From Botryotinia globosa (Eukaryota > Ascomycota > Leotiomycetes > Helotiales > Sclerotiniaceae), in NCBI GenBank assembly GCA_014898425.1, contig RCSZ01000013.1, positions 496,001 to 560,000 on the forward strand: a stretch of 64,000 nucleotides of DNA. The letters run 5' to 3'. Positions 34,923 through 50,660 of the stretch are shown here, one piece after another. The notes below the pieces were generated by a model. It saw only the letters and a list, made by a program, of their open reading frames with translations. It searched no databases and had not been told where the DNA came from. The translations under genes were made by a program, and so were the position numbers. The stretch's first letter is position 1. Each line of letters opens with the position of its first letter.

Positions 34923-35861
34923 GGAATAATTGGATCACTTATAACTTTGTTAGATTTTAATAAAATTAGATGATTAGTCAGATTGGTGTTTAAAGGTTTA
35001 TTAAAAGATTAATAAAAAGTTTGACTTAAGGTTTTATATTAAATTTAATAAGAAGGTAAATTTATTTTACAAATATAAATAATCATATCTCATTCATTTG
35101 ATAATTCAAAAGTTATTCTTTAATCTAATTATAATATTTTTATATAAGAATATTTTTATGAAACCATTTTTAATATTTATATTAAGATTAGTATATATCC
35201 TATAATATTATAGGATTCTCTAAAAATCATAAAATATTAATTTATTAATATTCTTAATTTAGAATTATCGAATAATCTCGAAATTATATATCATTATTTT
35301 TCGAAAAGATGTATTAATAATTTTCGTTTTTGAATATATAATAAACCTGAGTTGAAAATAATTATTAATATAACATTCAATTATAAATTGAAATACCAAT
35401 CTTTTAGAAAATTATTTAATTATAAAGAGATTCTTTGAAAAGGAATAATTCTAAGATTTCTCTTTGAATTTTATATCTTTTAGATTTTTCTTCATATCTT
35501 TTGAATTCTCTTTTTCTTTCTAAAAATCTCTAATTTTTGGAAATATATTTTTATTAAAAAAAGACAAAAGGAAATTTTATTTATTTCTTTAAAGAAATTA
35601 TATTTATTGTTTTATATTGAATTAATATTAGTAATATTTCTATAAGCTTTTGTGATTATAGATATAGGTTGATTAGATTACTTGTTAGTTTGGTTAGAGC
35701 TAATATTAAATAGATTCACCCGATATATTATGATATTAACAATAAAAATAAAAGAGTAAGGATCAAAATAGTAAAAAGGGGTTTTTTCGAATAATTAATT
35801 AAGTAATTTATGATATAACGAATTAATATTGATTTGAAAAGAATATAGAAGAAATAATACT

Positions 35862-36034
35862 TATATATTATAGATTCTATATATCTGATTATATTTTATT
35901 TAAAAAGCTAGTTATATAGGAAAATAGTAGGTATTATATAGGCATTATTGAAAGAATTAGTCTCTTTTATATTCGTCTCATTTCCTTTAATATAGTAGTT
36001 ATTATATTGAAGTCATTCCTTTAAAGTGAATACC
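35862..36034 (+). repeat. Direct repeat B, copy 2
   Basis: Same segment as 34,750-34,922 (GCTAGTTATATAGGAAAATA, TATTGAAAGAATTAGTCTCT, TTTCCTTTAATATAGTAG). It lies about 1.1 kb downstream, so an RT-adjacent fragment is duplicated. Confidence 0.8.
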
Positions 36035-37374
36035 CTTGTTTATACAGTTTTATTAATAAAGATACATTCATCTGATATTAATAAATCAAAGTTTGATTTA
36101 TATAATACATTTTTTAATATATAATATGAAATTCTAGTAGATTGTTTTAATCTATATAATACTTTATTTGATTTAAATATATTATGTTTATTATAATTAT
36201 TATTATTTATTATTTCAGGGGGTTTAATATATAAATTTGTATTAGTATCATTCTATACGAAGGCTAATATTATATCAACTTTATATGTAAACTAAAATCT
36301 TAATATTATTAGTATAAATATTAATTTCTAGGTTATTCATTCTATTATATTAGTGAAGATATTTAAATAATCTAGTTTATATAGCTTTTCAAACCCTTGA
36401 ATAATAAATCTAACTTTAAACTCAATATGATTGTTAGATAGATATTTAATTTTCAGAGATTTAATAATATTTCTCTAGATATTCTTTTCTAATATTTTTA
36501 TTAATAACCCTTTTTATGATAATAATAATATTTTATATATTATTATTTTCTAGGGCTTTCATTTAATAATTTTTAACCTTTATTCAAATTTCTTTTTAAT
36601 TTAAATTTGTAATTTTGATATAAATTTCAAGACTTTTTAGATTGAGTTTATTATTAATTTTAATAATAGTTTTTGGGTTTTCATTTATTTTTGTACTAAA
36701 TTCTAATAGTAATAATTGATTTGTATTAATATTATTTATTCTTGATTTAATATTATTATTGAAATATTTGATATATACCAGATAAACTAAATCATAATAA
36801 TTTAATTGAGGTTTTATATCTCAATTTTTTTTATTGTTTTATTTAATAAGGTTAGCAAATTTAAATCATAAAGTATTTCAGTTATAGGATGCTTATTATT
36901 TATATTACTATTTATATTATTTATATTATAATTTCTATAATAAATATTATTCTTTGGTATTTCTATTTCAAAAGGAATAAAATAATTATTAAATACATTT
37001 TTTTAATCCCTAACATACAGGATTTAAAACACGGTTCATAACTGGAAGCTGATTGGTCTAGAAAGTACGTAAGGTCTGTGCAGCGAATATCAAAATCCTA
37101 ATCTAGATTAGATATTATTATTAATAGGTATAGTAGTTATAAATGATTTATAAAATATAATTAATTGATATTTTTATATTCTTTATATTAATAGCTTTTA
37201 AATAATATTATTTTTATAAAAAAAAAAAGAGTTGTTATTAATATATTAATTGTTTAGTTGATTTTGTAATAAAAAGTTCGATAAAAAATTGCTAATACAA
37301 TTCTGATTGGTTCAGATTTGATTAGTAATAAGAGAGATAAGAGAAGAGATTAGAAAGAAAAGAAAAGGGATTAG

Positions 37375-37437
37375 ATTTATTAGATTTATTAGATTTATTA
37401 GATTTATTAGATTTATTAGATTTATTAGATTTATTAG
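37375..37437. repeat. 9 bp tandem repeat (TTAGATTTA)n
   Basis: About seven copies of a 9 bp unit within the right arm of inverted repeat A. Confidence 0.85.
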
Positions 37438-37717
37438 AGAAATAGAAATTAGAGAAATAGAAATTAAAACAATAGAAATTAGAAAAATAATTAAATAGAG
37501 TATTAAAAAATAATTAAAAAAAAGAAATAAAAATAAAAATAAAAAAAGAATTAAAAATAAAAATAAAAAAGAATTAGAAAAAAAAGAATTAGAAAAAGAA
37601 TTAGAAAAAGAATTATAAGATTTATAAGGTTTTTGAGGTTTTGAGGTTTATAAGATTTTGAGGTTTAATTACACCTTTAATATTTTTATATAAGCTAAAA
37701 GCTAGAGGTTAATAAAG

Positions 37718-37851
<134 letters not shown>

Positions 37852-39782
37852 AAATATAAAAATATAAATCTTATTTATTTTTAGAATTCTAAAAGCTATA
37901 TAATACAAATATAAACGTAGGTCCTGAGGGGCGTGAAAAATAACTACGGAGAGCGTTAGCGAGCCCGTTGTTATTTTTAGCCCCGAAGGGCCGAAAAAAG
38001 CTCGTTTTATACAATTCAAATTATTATTATTATTATTATGACTATTATTATTATGACCGTTATTATTAATTATCATGATTGTGATTATGATTGTAGTTAT
38101 GATTGTAATTATGATTATGATTATGATTGTGATTATGATCTTAATTATGATTATTATTCAATTTTTTCTTACAAATTCTAATACTGATTTTAATTCAAAT
38201 TCTAATTCAGATACTAATATTAAATAATATCTAAAACAACTATGCCTCAAGCATTTACATCTTTTTCTACTTATATAAATACATCTCCTAATAAACCTTA
38301 ATTGATCTTTTCAATTCAATCTATTGATTTTATTATTACTATAGGATTTAGCCTAAAAATAAATATACATTTAAAAATTTTCAATTATTTTGATTTAATT
38401 ACTTTTTTCTAAATGTTTATTTTATTTTACTTAAGGTTGTACATTAAGATGAATAATTTTATAAAGTTTTCATAAGGTTTTCCACACTGTCCGGCCTCAA
38501 TAGCCCTGCCCTAACATCGGTACATTATTTATGATTAATCAGAAGAGGTTTCACGAATCTGTAAATATGAAAATGATTTACTATAGAGATATATGATTAT
38601 CTAATACATAGAGTATATAATCACTTGGTTTGCTTCTACGAATTCATTATTTATAGTACAAGCTTCCTCTTACTTATCTATAGCTAAAAATGATAGTTAA
38701 ATTGTCTATACATTTTATATCTAGATTTAATATTTCTTAAAGCCTACATTTATCTTTGTATAGTATAACTTTTCAAATGTTAAGTTCTGAAAGATTTATA
38801 TCATTTAATACAACAAATTATTCTCATATCTCTCAAAAGCGATTTCATTACCTTTACATCCTAAAGTGAGAAGCTAATTTATTCTTATAACTCTTAGAGC
38901 CCATTTGACTCGAGGCTCGCATTAATATTAACAGAGTGCACATAAGTAAATTTTTATATTATATAAAAAAGATGAATTTATTAATAATTTGGCCTATATT
39001 ATACAAAAAATGATTTTAAAATAAATACAAATTTAATTAAAAATAAAACCTCTCCAATAATTCTATTTTTAAAATTCTGAATAGTATTGTTATTATATTT
39101 AAATCTAATAGTATATCAGTATTTATCAAAAAGAAATATAGCTCCAATATTGAATGATTTATTAATAAAATTAATAAATTAGTTCTATAATTAGGTGATA
39201 TTAAGAGAATAGAATAAATTTATAAAAATTGATTCAAATTTGCTATATAGAATATAATTGTAGCTTCATTTCTTAATCATACAAAATATAATAATTCTTA
39301 TATAATAGAAATCAAATGGTTATATATAAAGAAGGGTTTCAAGGATATCAAATTTCTCTATAAAATTTTAAAATTTCAACAAAATAAAAACAAATATAGG
39401 ATTATAATAAAAAATTTCATTTAAAAATAATTTGAAAAGAATTTGAAAAGATATATTTTAAAGTAATTGAATATATTATACTAAATTTTTATTAATTTAT
39501 TTTGATAAAATCACATCGTATATTATATTGTTTTTCTAGTTTAATGATATATTTGAAATATTTGGAAAGAGTATTGTTTTTGAAAAATATGGTTTTTATA
39601 GTAATATAAATAAAGAAGCTAATTTAGAGTTGAATATTAATAATAATAATACAATATCTATTCTTTTTAAAGCTATTCAATTTTTCAATTGATATTTTTT
39701 AATGATAATCTTTTCAAATAGTAAATTAAATTTCAAATTATAAAGTATTATCAAAAATCCTTTTAAAATTGATTAAGACAAC

Positions 39783-39846
39783 AAAAAAAGAAAAAGAAAA
39801 AGAAAAAGAAAAAGAAAAAGAAAAAGAAAAAGAAAAAGAAAAAGAA
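39783..39846. repeat. (AAAAAG)n hexanucleotide microsatellite
   Basis: About ten near-perfect six-base units, purine-only on the plus strand. Confidence 0.9.
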
Positions 39847-41500
39847 GATTTTAAGAAGATTTTAAATATACAAATTATAGAATAGATTGATAATAATGTT
39901 TATATTATAATAGATGCACTAATCAACTCATTAATTAAACAAATTCTCAAAAATATTGTCAATTTTATTATATTGAATTAAGCTTAATAATAAATTCAAA
40001 ACAAAGATTATTTAATTGAAATGAATATTATTTTAATACTTAATATTTTTAAAGGATATATTAAAATATATGTTGATTTTGTATTAAAAAAAACTCTTTG
40101 AATAATATAGATTAAAAAGCAACTTCCAACTCAATTATAATTGAAAAAAAATTGTATCTATTTTTATTGATTGAATTAATTTATCATGTAAAAGTAATCA
40201 GATTATATATAAAAATAACTATTAATAAAAATAAAATAAAAGGAATATTCAAAAAACTATCAAAAATATTGAGAATAATAATTGTAAGAATAATAATAAA
40301 GATAGGTATGAAATAATTTTATATTAAAAAATAAGAATTGAAACTTGAATAACATTAAACTCTTTTAGATTTATATATATATTTCTTTTATATCATAATA
40401 ATAATCTTATTTTTAATTTCAATTACTATAAATATTTCTTTTCTTATAATATAATAATTATAACCAAAACATTATTTATCTTTTAATTTACTTTTTTTTA
40501 ACATTATTAAATGTAATATTAATTGATATATTTGAACCTGAGAGCTTTTTTAAATTAATTAAAATATTATATAGAACATATATTATATTAACTACCTAGG
40601 TATATAAACGTGAATATTGATTATAAAAAATGGTATTTTACCCAAAATATAAAATCTCTTCTTTATAATTCTAAATATTCTTTCAATTATATTCTATAAT
40701 TATAAATATTATGTATTAAATAGTTTCTTTTTGATTTGTAAATATTTATTGTCTTTTTATTATTTTCGTAAATAATAACGAATTTTTTTATATAGTACTA
40801 AATAGACTTTAGGTATAATCGAAAAAACCTGTATTACTAAGTATATATTTGTTTTTTAATATTTTGAAAAATCTATTTCTCTACCCTTTTATCTATAATA
40901 TAGAATTTGTTATATTATTCTTCTATTTATATAATAGATTGATAAATATTGTATTGAGATTATAAACTATTCAAATATTTTAGAAAAGTTATTCTTTTCG
41001 ATTTCAAAATAAATTTTATATTATCATTGAACATTGAATAAATATATATATATATATTGTTAATAGTGTTACAATGATTTTTGAAATAAAACTAAAAGTT
41101 CAAATTCTTTCTAATTCAATCTAATAATACTATATTATTAGAAAGAAATTGAATAATAGTATTATAAAGTTTGAATACTAAGAAATAATATATAATCTTA
41201 TAATAAATACAATTGATTATTTCAATGTTTCTTTAAAATCTTTCAATTAGTTTTTATATAGAAAGATTTATTACAATTGTATATAAAAATATATTAAATT
41301 ACTCCCAGATATTTATATATCGAATTATCTTCAAATAATTCTGTTCAATAAAAAGTTTTCTTACCTTTAAAAAGCTTTTTATATAATTACAAGCCTTTAA
41401 AGATTTTATCTAAATATCCTTTAATCAACTCTATTATTTATTATTATCTAATCAATTTTGATATATATTGAGAAATATTATTAATTCAATATCTTGAAAT

Positions 41501-41754
<254 letters not shown>

Positions 41755-44145
41755 GTTGTTAATATAACTTAACAATTATGAATATTTTTCAAATATTATA
41801 AATATCATAATTACAATAATATTATTTTTGAATAAAACCAAGATTAAAAATAATACTAAGAGTGATAGTGAGATTATTATATATTATTATATAAAGAATT
41901 ATAGCTTATATACTAAGGATATATATTGGATATAAAAAGTGGTGTAGAAAATAATAAAAGGGGAGGAAGTTATACATATAAAGAGTTTATTATATAATAA
42001 ATTAACTTGTTTTTTCATTTTGATGATATATTCAAAAATAAAAATAAATATATATATATTTCTTTTGTATTTTTGAGTTAATTCAAATGAAATAGTTTCA
42101 AAGTATACGCTTTGAATTATAAAATATAAAGAAATTCATATGCATTTTTTATATATATATAATGTATTATTTACGCAAGCCTCAAGCTAAATGGGCCTTG
42201 AGATCTTTTGATGAAAGGAGAATAGAAAAGAAATAAGACACTATATAAAAAGAATAGAATCTAATTATTTTGAATCATATTCTATGAATAAACCAGGAAT
42301 TTTCGAGCGCCCGGATCGCTTACTTTACAAAAAAATAAATTTGATTATAATTATTACCATAAAATTTGAAAAAGAAAGTTTATAGAAAGCTTGTAAGCAA
42401 AGTCAGTTTATTATTATCATTACAATTTTAATGAAATTAAGATTCTTTTTGTTGAAATTAATTTAAGGTGATGATTAGTATAAAATATAGATATAAGCTT
42501 ATTATAAAACCTTTTTTTAATTCTTTTAAAATCTTTTTCTGAAGTTATATATAAACTCATCAAGATTAGAATAACGATTAATTTAATATTAAATCAATTA
42601 ATACTTATGATGAAATTTTCTTTCTTAAACTTTTGTTTTTGAAAGTTTCGAAGTTGGTCAATAATTAATTGTTATTGCATTAATATATTTTTGAAATTTA
42701 ATTAAATTTTATAAATTTAGTGTTTATATCCTTATTTGTTGAAATTCAACTTTTTCATAGTTTTAAAAAAGAGTTATATTGTAATATTAAAATATTGAAA
42801 ACTAATCTGTTTTATAATTTACAATTTGAAAATCTTGAAAACTTTAAAAATTCAAAAGTTTCAAAAAAGAAATCGATCTGGTTTTGATGATATGGTTATT
42901 TATATTTGATAGGGTTGTTTTTCTTTTTTTTACATCTTCGCTTTTGAAAATGTATAAAATCTATTACATGAAAATTTGATAATAATTCGCTAATATATGA
43001 ATACATCCTAAAAATACTCAAAATTATGAAATAGAATTAAAGATTTTGAAATTTCTAGAGCTTTGATTTTTTTAAGAAACTCGAGATTCCATGAAATAAT
43101 TAAAAATACAAAAAATATTCAAAAAATTTGAAATTTCAAGAGATCATTGAAAATATAAAGCTTTATCATTTTCCTATTGAGTTCTCCAAATTTGAAGGGA
43201 ATTTCGAAAATCCGGAAGATTTGGAAAAAAATCTAAAGATAATCTAAAAATCTTAAAAAATACGAAAGATTGGTAAAAAAAAAAGTCAGTTTGTATTTGA
43301 TAAAGTAATAATTTGTATCCAATAGGGTTTTTCTTTTCTTTTTTTTCTTTTCAATCTCAGAACTATATTAAATCTATGAAATTAGAATTCAATAGTATTT
43401 CGTTAGTATATGATATTCAAAATCTTAGGAATCCCAAAAAGAATTATTCTTGTTAACTTTTTTTAATTCTATAAAAATTAAAGAAATGGAACTTTGTAGA
43501 ATAATTAAATTGATAGTTTTCAAATCTGAAATCCGGAAAATGATAAAAATTCGAGATCTTTGAATTTTTTGAACAATCAAAAAGAAAGAAATGAATTTAT
43601 ATCTGATAGAATAATTAATGAATTATCTTCAATAGAGTTTTATTTTCTCTTATTCGATTTCAAAAATGTGTAAAATGTATAAAATTAGAATTTAATAATA
43701 TTTAATTGATATATATATAATTTAAACAAACATAAATAATCCCAAAAAAAATTCTTAGAAAAAGCTATTAATCATAATCATATTGGAAATGGAGAAATTT
43801 TATATACTTTTGTTTATAATTATTGAATTGTTATCTATTTGGATTGGTGAAATGTTATTATTAATGTTAGAAAAGGGGATTTAGTGTATTTATATGAGAA
43901 TTATTAATATTAATATTATCAATAATGAATTCAATATATTGAATATAATCAATGAAAAGAATTAAATTATAGATTCCTATGATAATCTGGGCTTTTCAAT
44001 ATTTAGCAGTTTTATAAAGAGGTTTTGATAATAATAATAAGAAAATTTAAATCCAAAGAATAAAGAATAAAAACTCTTCAAAAGGCTTTTTTGAAAGACA
44101 TTTTGGAAAGGATATTGATACAAATATTAATATTTTATAAGTGTA

Positions 44146-44243
44146 TTCATAATAATAAAGAAATAAATAAAAAAATAAATAAAAAAATAAAGAAAGAAAG
44201 AAATAAATAAATAAATAAATAAAGAAATAAATAAATAAATAGA
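44146..44243. repeat. (AAAT)n / (AAAG)n simple repeat
   Basis: Tetranucleotide-like AAATAAAT with AAAGAAAG interruptions. Confidence 0.8.
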
Positions 44244-44865
44244 ATTTGTAAAAAAAGTTATGATACAACTACTACAAATATATAGTATTTTATTACTAAT
44301 ATATATCATAACTACAAAATACTGATTTCAATCATTACCACTTTATACAGCATATAATATAGTATTAATTATAATGAAAAGAAATAATAATATTTTAATA
44401 TAAAGTAGTGTTAGTAGTCGTAGTAATAATAGTGTTGATTTTTATTTGATGAGTATAGATTTAAGATCTATGTTTTGTAATCTTCTAAAAGATATAGGGA
44501 TATATAAAACTAAGGTTTTTTAAAATTAATAATTGAATAATCATAAAAAGTATTTCTAATTTCTAATAAATTTTATAAAGTTATTCAAATGTAACGCTTT
44601 TATTTGTATTTATTTAATGAAATTTCTTATAATATCAAATTAAATCTTTATGAAAAATCTAATAATAAATATTTTGTATAATTGATATTGAAAAAAATTA
44701 AAGTTAGAAAAAGAATCGATTTTATATTCAAGATTTCATTTATAATAATTGATAAAAGGTTTAAAATTTTATTTAAATTATTAAAATTATCGAGTAATAT
44801 AACGAAATATTTTTATTATATTTCTAATGTCATGAATAATAGTTTATGAAATAAATTCAAAATTA

Positions 44866-44923
44866 AATATATTATATAAATATATTATATAAATATATTA
44901 TATAAATATATTATATAAATAGT
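44866..44923. repeat. 13 bp AT tandem repeat
   Basis: About four copies of ATATATTATATAA in tandem. Confidence 0.8.
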
Positions 44924-45225
44924 AATATCAATTAATATATCAATCCTTTTATTATTCTTATTATTTATATATTTTAATAATAATTTAATAAAAATATTAT
45001 ATATTTATATTATATTCTGAATTATATAAAATATTTATTAAAAAGATTCTAATATATTGCTCTAAATATATCAAATCATTAATATATTATTGATATAGAA
45101 TTAATCACATTTTGAATTTATGATTGAAAATATAAAAAATTAAATTAATAAATCTTAAATTATATATTAACTATTTTTATTTTAATAAATAATAAAATTA
45201 TATTTATAAAAGTTATCATATTTCG

Positions 45226-45645
45226 AATAAACCTTTAATATAATATATAATAATATAATATAGAAATTAATTACCAACTGAATTTTATTATAAATTCTCA
45301 ATTTAATTTTTTAATTTTTTATTATAGCTCTTTTTATTGCTAAGGCCCACTTCAAAAAATGCCTAATATTAATTCTATAACTTTTATTTTTTTATTGTTT
45401 AGGTTTATAATATAAGCCTTATAGGGACTAGCTATAGAAGTTTGAGCCTATAATTTCAGTGCCTATAGAGACTAGCTATAGGGGTCAATTAGTTGTACTT
45501 TGATGATGCTTTTATTGTATCAAAGGTATACATACCATACCCAATCGAAAATATGGCTTAAATACTATATCTCCGTTGAATACTATACAATATAAAATAC
45601 TATAAAAATACCATACAGAATTCCCATTTATACTACTAAAATATC
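45226..45645 (+). repeat. Direct repeat C, copy 1 (LTR-like)
   Basis: About 420 bp starting TTTCGAATAAACCTTTAATA and including GACTAGCTATAG twice, CATACC and a final CATACAGAATTCCC. It recurs at 51,121-51,590 in the same orientation, 5.9 kb away, the spacing of LTRs in a retrotransposon. No TG...CA ends recognised. Confidence 0.7.
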
Positions 45646-46884
45646 TATTTTTGAAAGAGAAATATATTTAAATAATTTATATAGTTTATCATAAATCAAA
45701 AATATTTTCTATAATTGTCTAATCAATTTCAAAAATCTTCAATTTAATATATCTTTATATTCTTCGAAAGATTATAAAATATAGATTTTAAATCTAAATC
45801 TATTAAATAGAAATCAATCCTATTACTATCTATTATTATTACTACTACCCTTTTTTTAAGCCACCCCTCTTTTTTGCCACCCTTTTATACCAAAAAACCC
45901 TTTTATACCGAAAATAGTTTTTTGAGTTTATTAATAAGCAATACAATTCAATTAAAATGCATATTTATATAATTAAAATTATTCTCCATCTATTCTAAAA
46001 AAATTAAATTTTTCGGATTCCTATAAATTGAATTTTGAAACTTTAGAATATTGGTTCTTCAATTTATATAAAATTTTGATACAAATTTAAAATATTATAA
46101 AATCTATAATAATGTTAAAGAATAAATATTTAAAAAGAATCACAGACTTATATTATAAATTTATAAGATAATAAATTTAAAAAAGAAATTTATGGTTGAA
46201 AATATATAAATAAATATTTAAAAAAAATTCAATCAAAATTATAAGAATTATTTATACTACTCCAAATTCACTATATATTATATCTCTATATCTTTTTCTT
46301 TTGTAATTTTTGATACAAAACCAAATTCAAATTTTTTCAAAAAAATAAATAATTTTTTTGAACAATTATTGTTGAAAAGCTATTAAAGATTAAATAAAAG
46401 TTTGAAACTCTGAATCTCAATCCAAAAAAATATAAAAATACAAAAAATCTAAAGAATCTAAAGAATCTAAAAAATCCAATCAATCCAATCACATTTTAGA
46501 ATAATTTAAATTATGTATATATGAATTTTTATTTAATTAGTATCATTATTGATAGAGATACTAATAAATCAAAAAAGGAATTTTTGGTGTAAAAGGGTAA
46601 CTCGAAAGAAAAGTAGTTCAAGAATAAAATAACCGATTTATATAATTGCTTAAGATTAAAAGATCGCGTCTTTTGATTAGAAGTCAGAGGCTTTATACAT
46701 CGGCAAATATATCTATTGTTCAATAATCTATCATTCTGAATGATATTTGAAATCCATATTTACCTTCATGTAATATAATCTCGAATTGTTGAATTCTATA
46801 GGAGTTTTCTTATTTAAACTGGAATCATAAAAGTATTCAGGAGTTTAATGCCTTTCAAGAAAAGTAATCGATATGTTAGCTATA

Positions 46885-46940
46885 AATCTATAAATCTATA
46901 AATCTATAAATCTATAAATCTATAAATCTATAAATCTATA
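46885..46940. repeat. 8 bp tandem repeat (ATAAATCT)n
   Basis: About seven exact copies of ATAAATCT ending in ATAAAGTT. Confidence 0.9.
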
Positions 46941-47329
46941 AAGTTGATATATCGCTCGGAAATATTTGTATTGTTCTTTTGATTTTTATTTAAATCTAAA
47001 AAAAGAATCTTTATTTATTGATTAGGTAGTTATTATGATAGAATATAATCTGTTAGAATTGAAGTTATATTATTGAGAATTCTGTAATATATTTGAGATA
47101 TACACCAAATCAATACAACAACGAAGAATTGAAATACCTATTTTTAGAATTTGAATCTTTGAATTTATAAAAATATTCTCTATATTCCTTTAAACTTTTC
47201 CATTTAATTCAATGATTGTTTTATAACAATTTTATTGAATAATAAATATTAAATTCAAAGATATTTATTTCAACTATTAGACTTTAGATTTCTATATCCA
47301 AGATCCCTAAAATCTTATATTAATATCAA

Positions 47330-49300
47330 TTTTACATATATATTTAAGAAAAATGATAAAATAAATATTTTTTTCTGTCCATTTTTCAATATTATTTATC
47401 ATAATCAAAACAGTTCCAATGTTATTTTTAATATATTGGATATTTTTGAGAAGCAATTTAATATTTTTAAAAACTAATATTAAAAACAAATGTATGATTA
47501 TTAGGAATCTTATAATTTTATTCAATTGTTTTTTAATGTTTTATATGAATATTTCTAATATAAGATTGATAAAAAAAATCATAAATTTTATACTCAATTC
47601 TAAAATCAATTTTATAAACGGTTTTAAATTATTACGATTTTATAAATGTTGTTTTTCTACATCTTTTAATATTCATACTTCGTTCTTTGTTTGTATTATA
47701 TTTATTATTAATTTTGAAACTTTGATAAAAATAATGAACATTGATCATATTAAAAATCCTAAAAATATAATCTTTAATAAATCCCAAATTATATCATCTG
47801 AAAAGATGTTTTGTGATTCTATATTCAAAAGAAAAGTCATTTCAGTTTATATTTAATAATCTTTACAGATTATAAGTTTTTTATTTTATTTAATAGATTA
47901 TCTATTTTATTTTTATAATAAAGATTTGTAGAAACTATCAATGATTTTTTTATCAATATTCTGAATATAATATTTACAATTATAAACCAAACTCTTATTT
48001 TAATAAATAATAATATTTATAACTTATTGCTTAATAAATATGATTAAAAATGAATTCTGTAAATATTAAATATTGTATCTTTAGTCATTTCCAAAATCTA
48101 ATATAATTATATAATTATAAAGGTTTTTTCTTATCTATATATCTAAAAAATAAAATAATAATAATGAATCAAGTTTTTATTATGAATAGAATATATTTTT
48201 AAATTAAACAATATTCAGTTTATATTGAATTCTTGAAGTCTAATATCAATTGATATATTGATACAATTATTTAGATTATTTGAGTTATTAAAATAATCTA
48301 TTTTTATCATTTTTTCAATATTAATAACTCTTTTTAATTTATCAAAAAAATGTTTATCATCTTATAATACAATTCTGATTATTAAAAAATTCATACTTCA
48401 ATACAATATAAATTAAAAGATTTCTTTACTTATTATAATAATAAAACCAAACAATATATCCACTCTACTAATAATAATCATGTTATATTATCCCGATATA
48501 TTAGTCAATATAATCCATATAAAATTAATTATAACAAATACTCTATTATTTTATAATAAAAAATGATAATATTTATCTTTTTATTAAAAATAAATTTTTA
48601 ACTATAATTTCAATGTCTTTTCTTTTAAATTATATTAAAATATTTTTTAAAAAAAAGAGTAAATTCTTTTCTGTATTTAATTTTGATAAACTGAATATCA
48701 TACAAGTAAAATGAAATTCTTATTAATACTACTTAATATCATATAATATTTCGGATTCATTATAAAATCAATATTTAATTAACCCAATAATATAATCTTT
48801 AAAATTATTAAATTAAGGTTAATAAAAATATTTATATACATATATAATAATTCTTATCATCTTTAATTTTTAATAAATTAATATTACACATCTTTAAAAA
48901 ATTTGAGTATCGAAAACTATATAAATATAAAACTATTTAAACTATAATTATTATATTTCAACTCATTTTTGAAATTTTTGAAATCTTAAAGAATCCAATT
49001 ATTTTTTAATTATAATATATATATAGAAAAATATAATTCTATATATATAGTCATATTGATTTATTTATAACAAAGATTCTTTTAATGAATAAAAATATTA
49101 TTATTATTTTCGATTTATATTATTAATTTAATATTATTGAGATAATGGATTATGTTTCCTATTGTTTAAATATATTATTTCATCAAAGAAGATTTGAATA
49201 TTTGATATTATATTTTTGAATTGAAAATATAATTAGAATAGAAATTTTTAAAATTTATATATCGATTTAATAATAATAATAAAGATTTATAGATATTCTA
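47330..49300 (+). repeat. Repeat family D, third copy
   Basis: Colinear with the right arm of the large inverted repeat: AAATGTATGATTATT and its surroundings match about 58,480-58,790, the TAAATATTAAATATTGTATC region near 48,060 matches about 59,520, and the segment at 48,720-49,080 matches about 60,380-60,720. The spacing agrees once the 389 bp insertion in the right arm is removed. The open frame at 47,419-47,856 is a chance survivor here, since its counterpart at 58,567 is broken differently. Confidence 0.7.
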
Positions 49301-50394
49301 ATGACTTTATTTAAAAAAAAAGTATATTATCGAATTCTTTTTAATTCCTTTTAAATATTATTATTCAAAAAGATCTATTTAATGATTTCATTATAAAGTC
49401 CAAGTTAATATTATTTTGAAACAAAATATAGTATTATCGAAATATTATTATTCTTAAATCCTGAAATTAAAATTAAATAAATTCTTTATTTTAACATTAA
49501 TTAATATGATCCATTTCTTGAGTTCTTTTTGAACCAATAAAAAAGCAATTGAAATACATTTTATCAATTCTGTAATAATAGTAAATTTTACTATATATAT
49601 ATAATCAAGACATCGAATAGAAATCATGAGAAAATAATATTATATTCAACTTCTAAACATAAAACGATTATTTGGAATTATTTTTGTAGGTATATTTTTG
49701 AAAAGAAAATCATATTAATACTTTAGGTCTTTTACATTATGATATATTACATAAAGAAGAATTATTAAAGAAATATTATAAATAAAACTCGAAATAATTA
49801 AATTTTGAGAGAATGATTAATCAATATAATTTAAAAACTAATCTGAAATCATTATTATTATATATAGAAATTGAATATATTAAAATTGTTATAGAAAAGA
49901 TTAGATTTTTATATAAAAAACCCTTATTTACTTTATTTTTATAAACAATCTCGAAAAGAATCTATTTGATAATTAAAATAAATTGAATATTTTTAAATGA
50001 TTATTATTCATTTTAATTAAAAAGACTATCGACCAAATAGAAGTGCCCTAGTACTATACAATTAGAATTTTAAATATTTCATTAGCAATAAATTATATTA
50101 TAATATACCTAGGTCTATACTCAAATTTTATGAATTAATAATTGAGTATTTTATCCATGATTTATATAATCATTTTATAATATTTCCATTTTTTCTCCAT
50201 ATCCAAAAATTTATTAACATTATTTTACTATTTCAAGATAATAAAAATGACAAACTTTCTATTTATTTTTGAAGATTCATTATATTTATTTTTTGATATT
50301 TTTAAGGGTTTGAAATTTTGTGAAAAATCTATAATAACAATAATAAAAATCCTTTAGTGATTAACTTTAATAAACTACATATATTGAAAAAAAA

Positions 50395-50660
50395 CTTCCT
50401 AATAATATTAGTATAATATTTTAAATTTTATACTAAAATGTATACTCAATCAATTTAATAATAGAATCTTTCAATTTATTAGATTAATATTGGCAAAAAT
50501 ATCTATCTATATATAACAACTTTTACAATTTTAATCTTTGATAAATCAATAATATATTTCAAAATCTGGAGTATTTAAAGATATACGACTAGAAATCTAT
50601 TCAAATTATAATTATTATACCTAGGTATTTTATTCAGTTTTTAAAGTTTTAGACATTTTG
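50395..50660 (+). repeat. Repeat family D, fourth (partial) copy
   Basis: Contains TTTATTAGATTAATATTGGC and the following ATCTTTGATAAATCAATA segment, matching about 48,790-48,960 and 60,470-60,620 in the same orientation. Confidence 0.55.

Noticed and set aside
47419..47856. 145-codon frame with membrane-like composition
   Set aside because: It is one copy of a repeat family whose other copies are broken in different places; Phe/Ile richness follows from AT composition.
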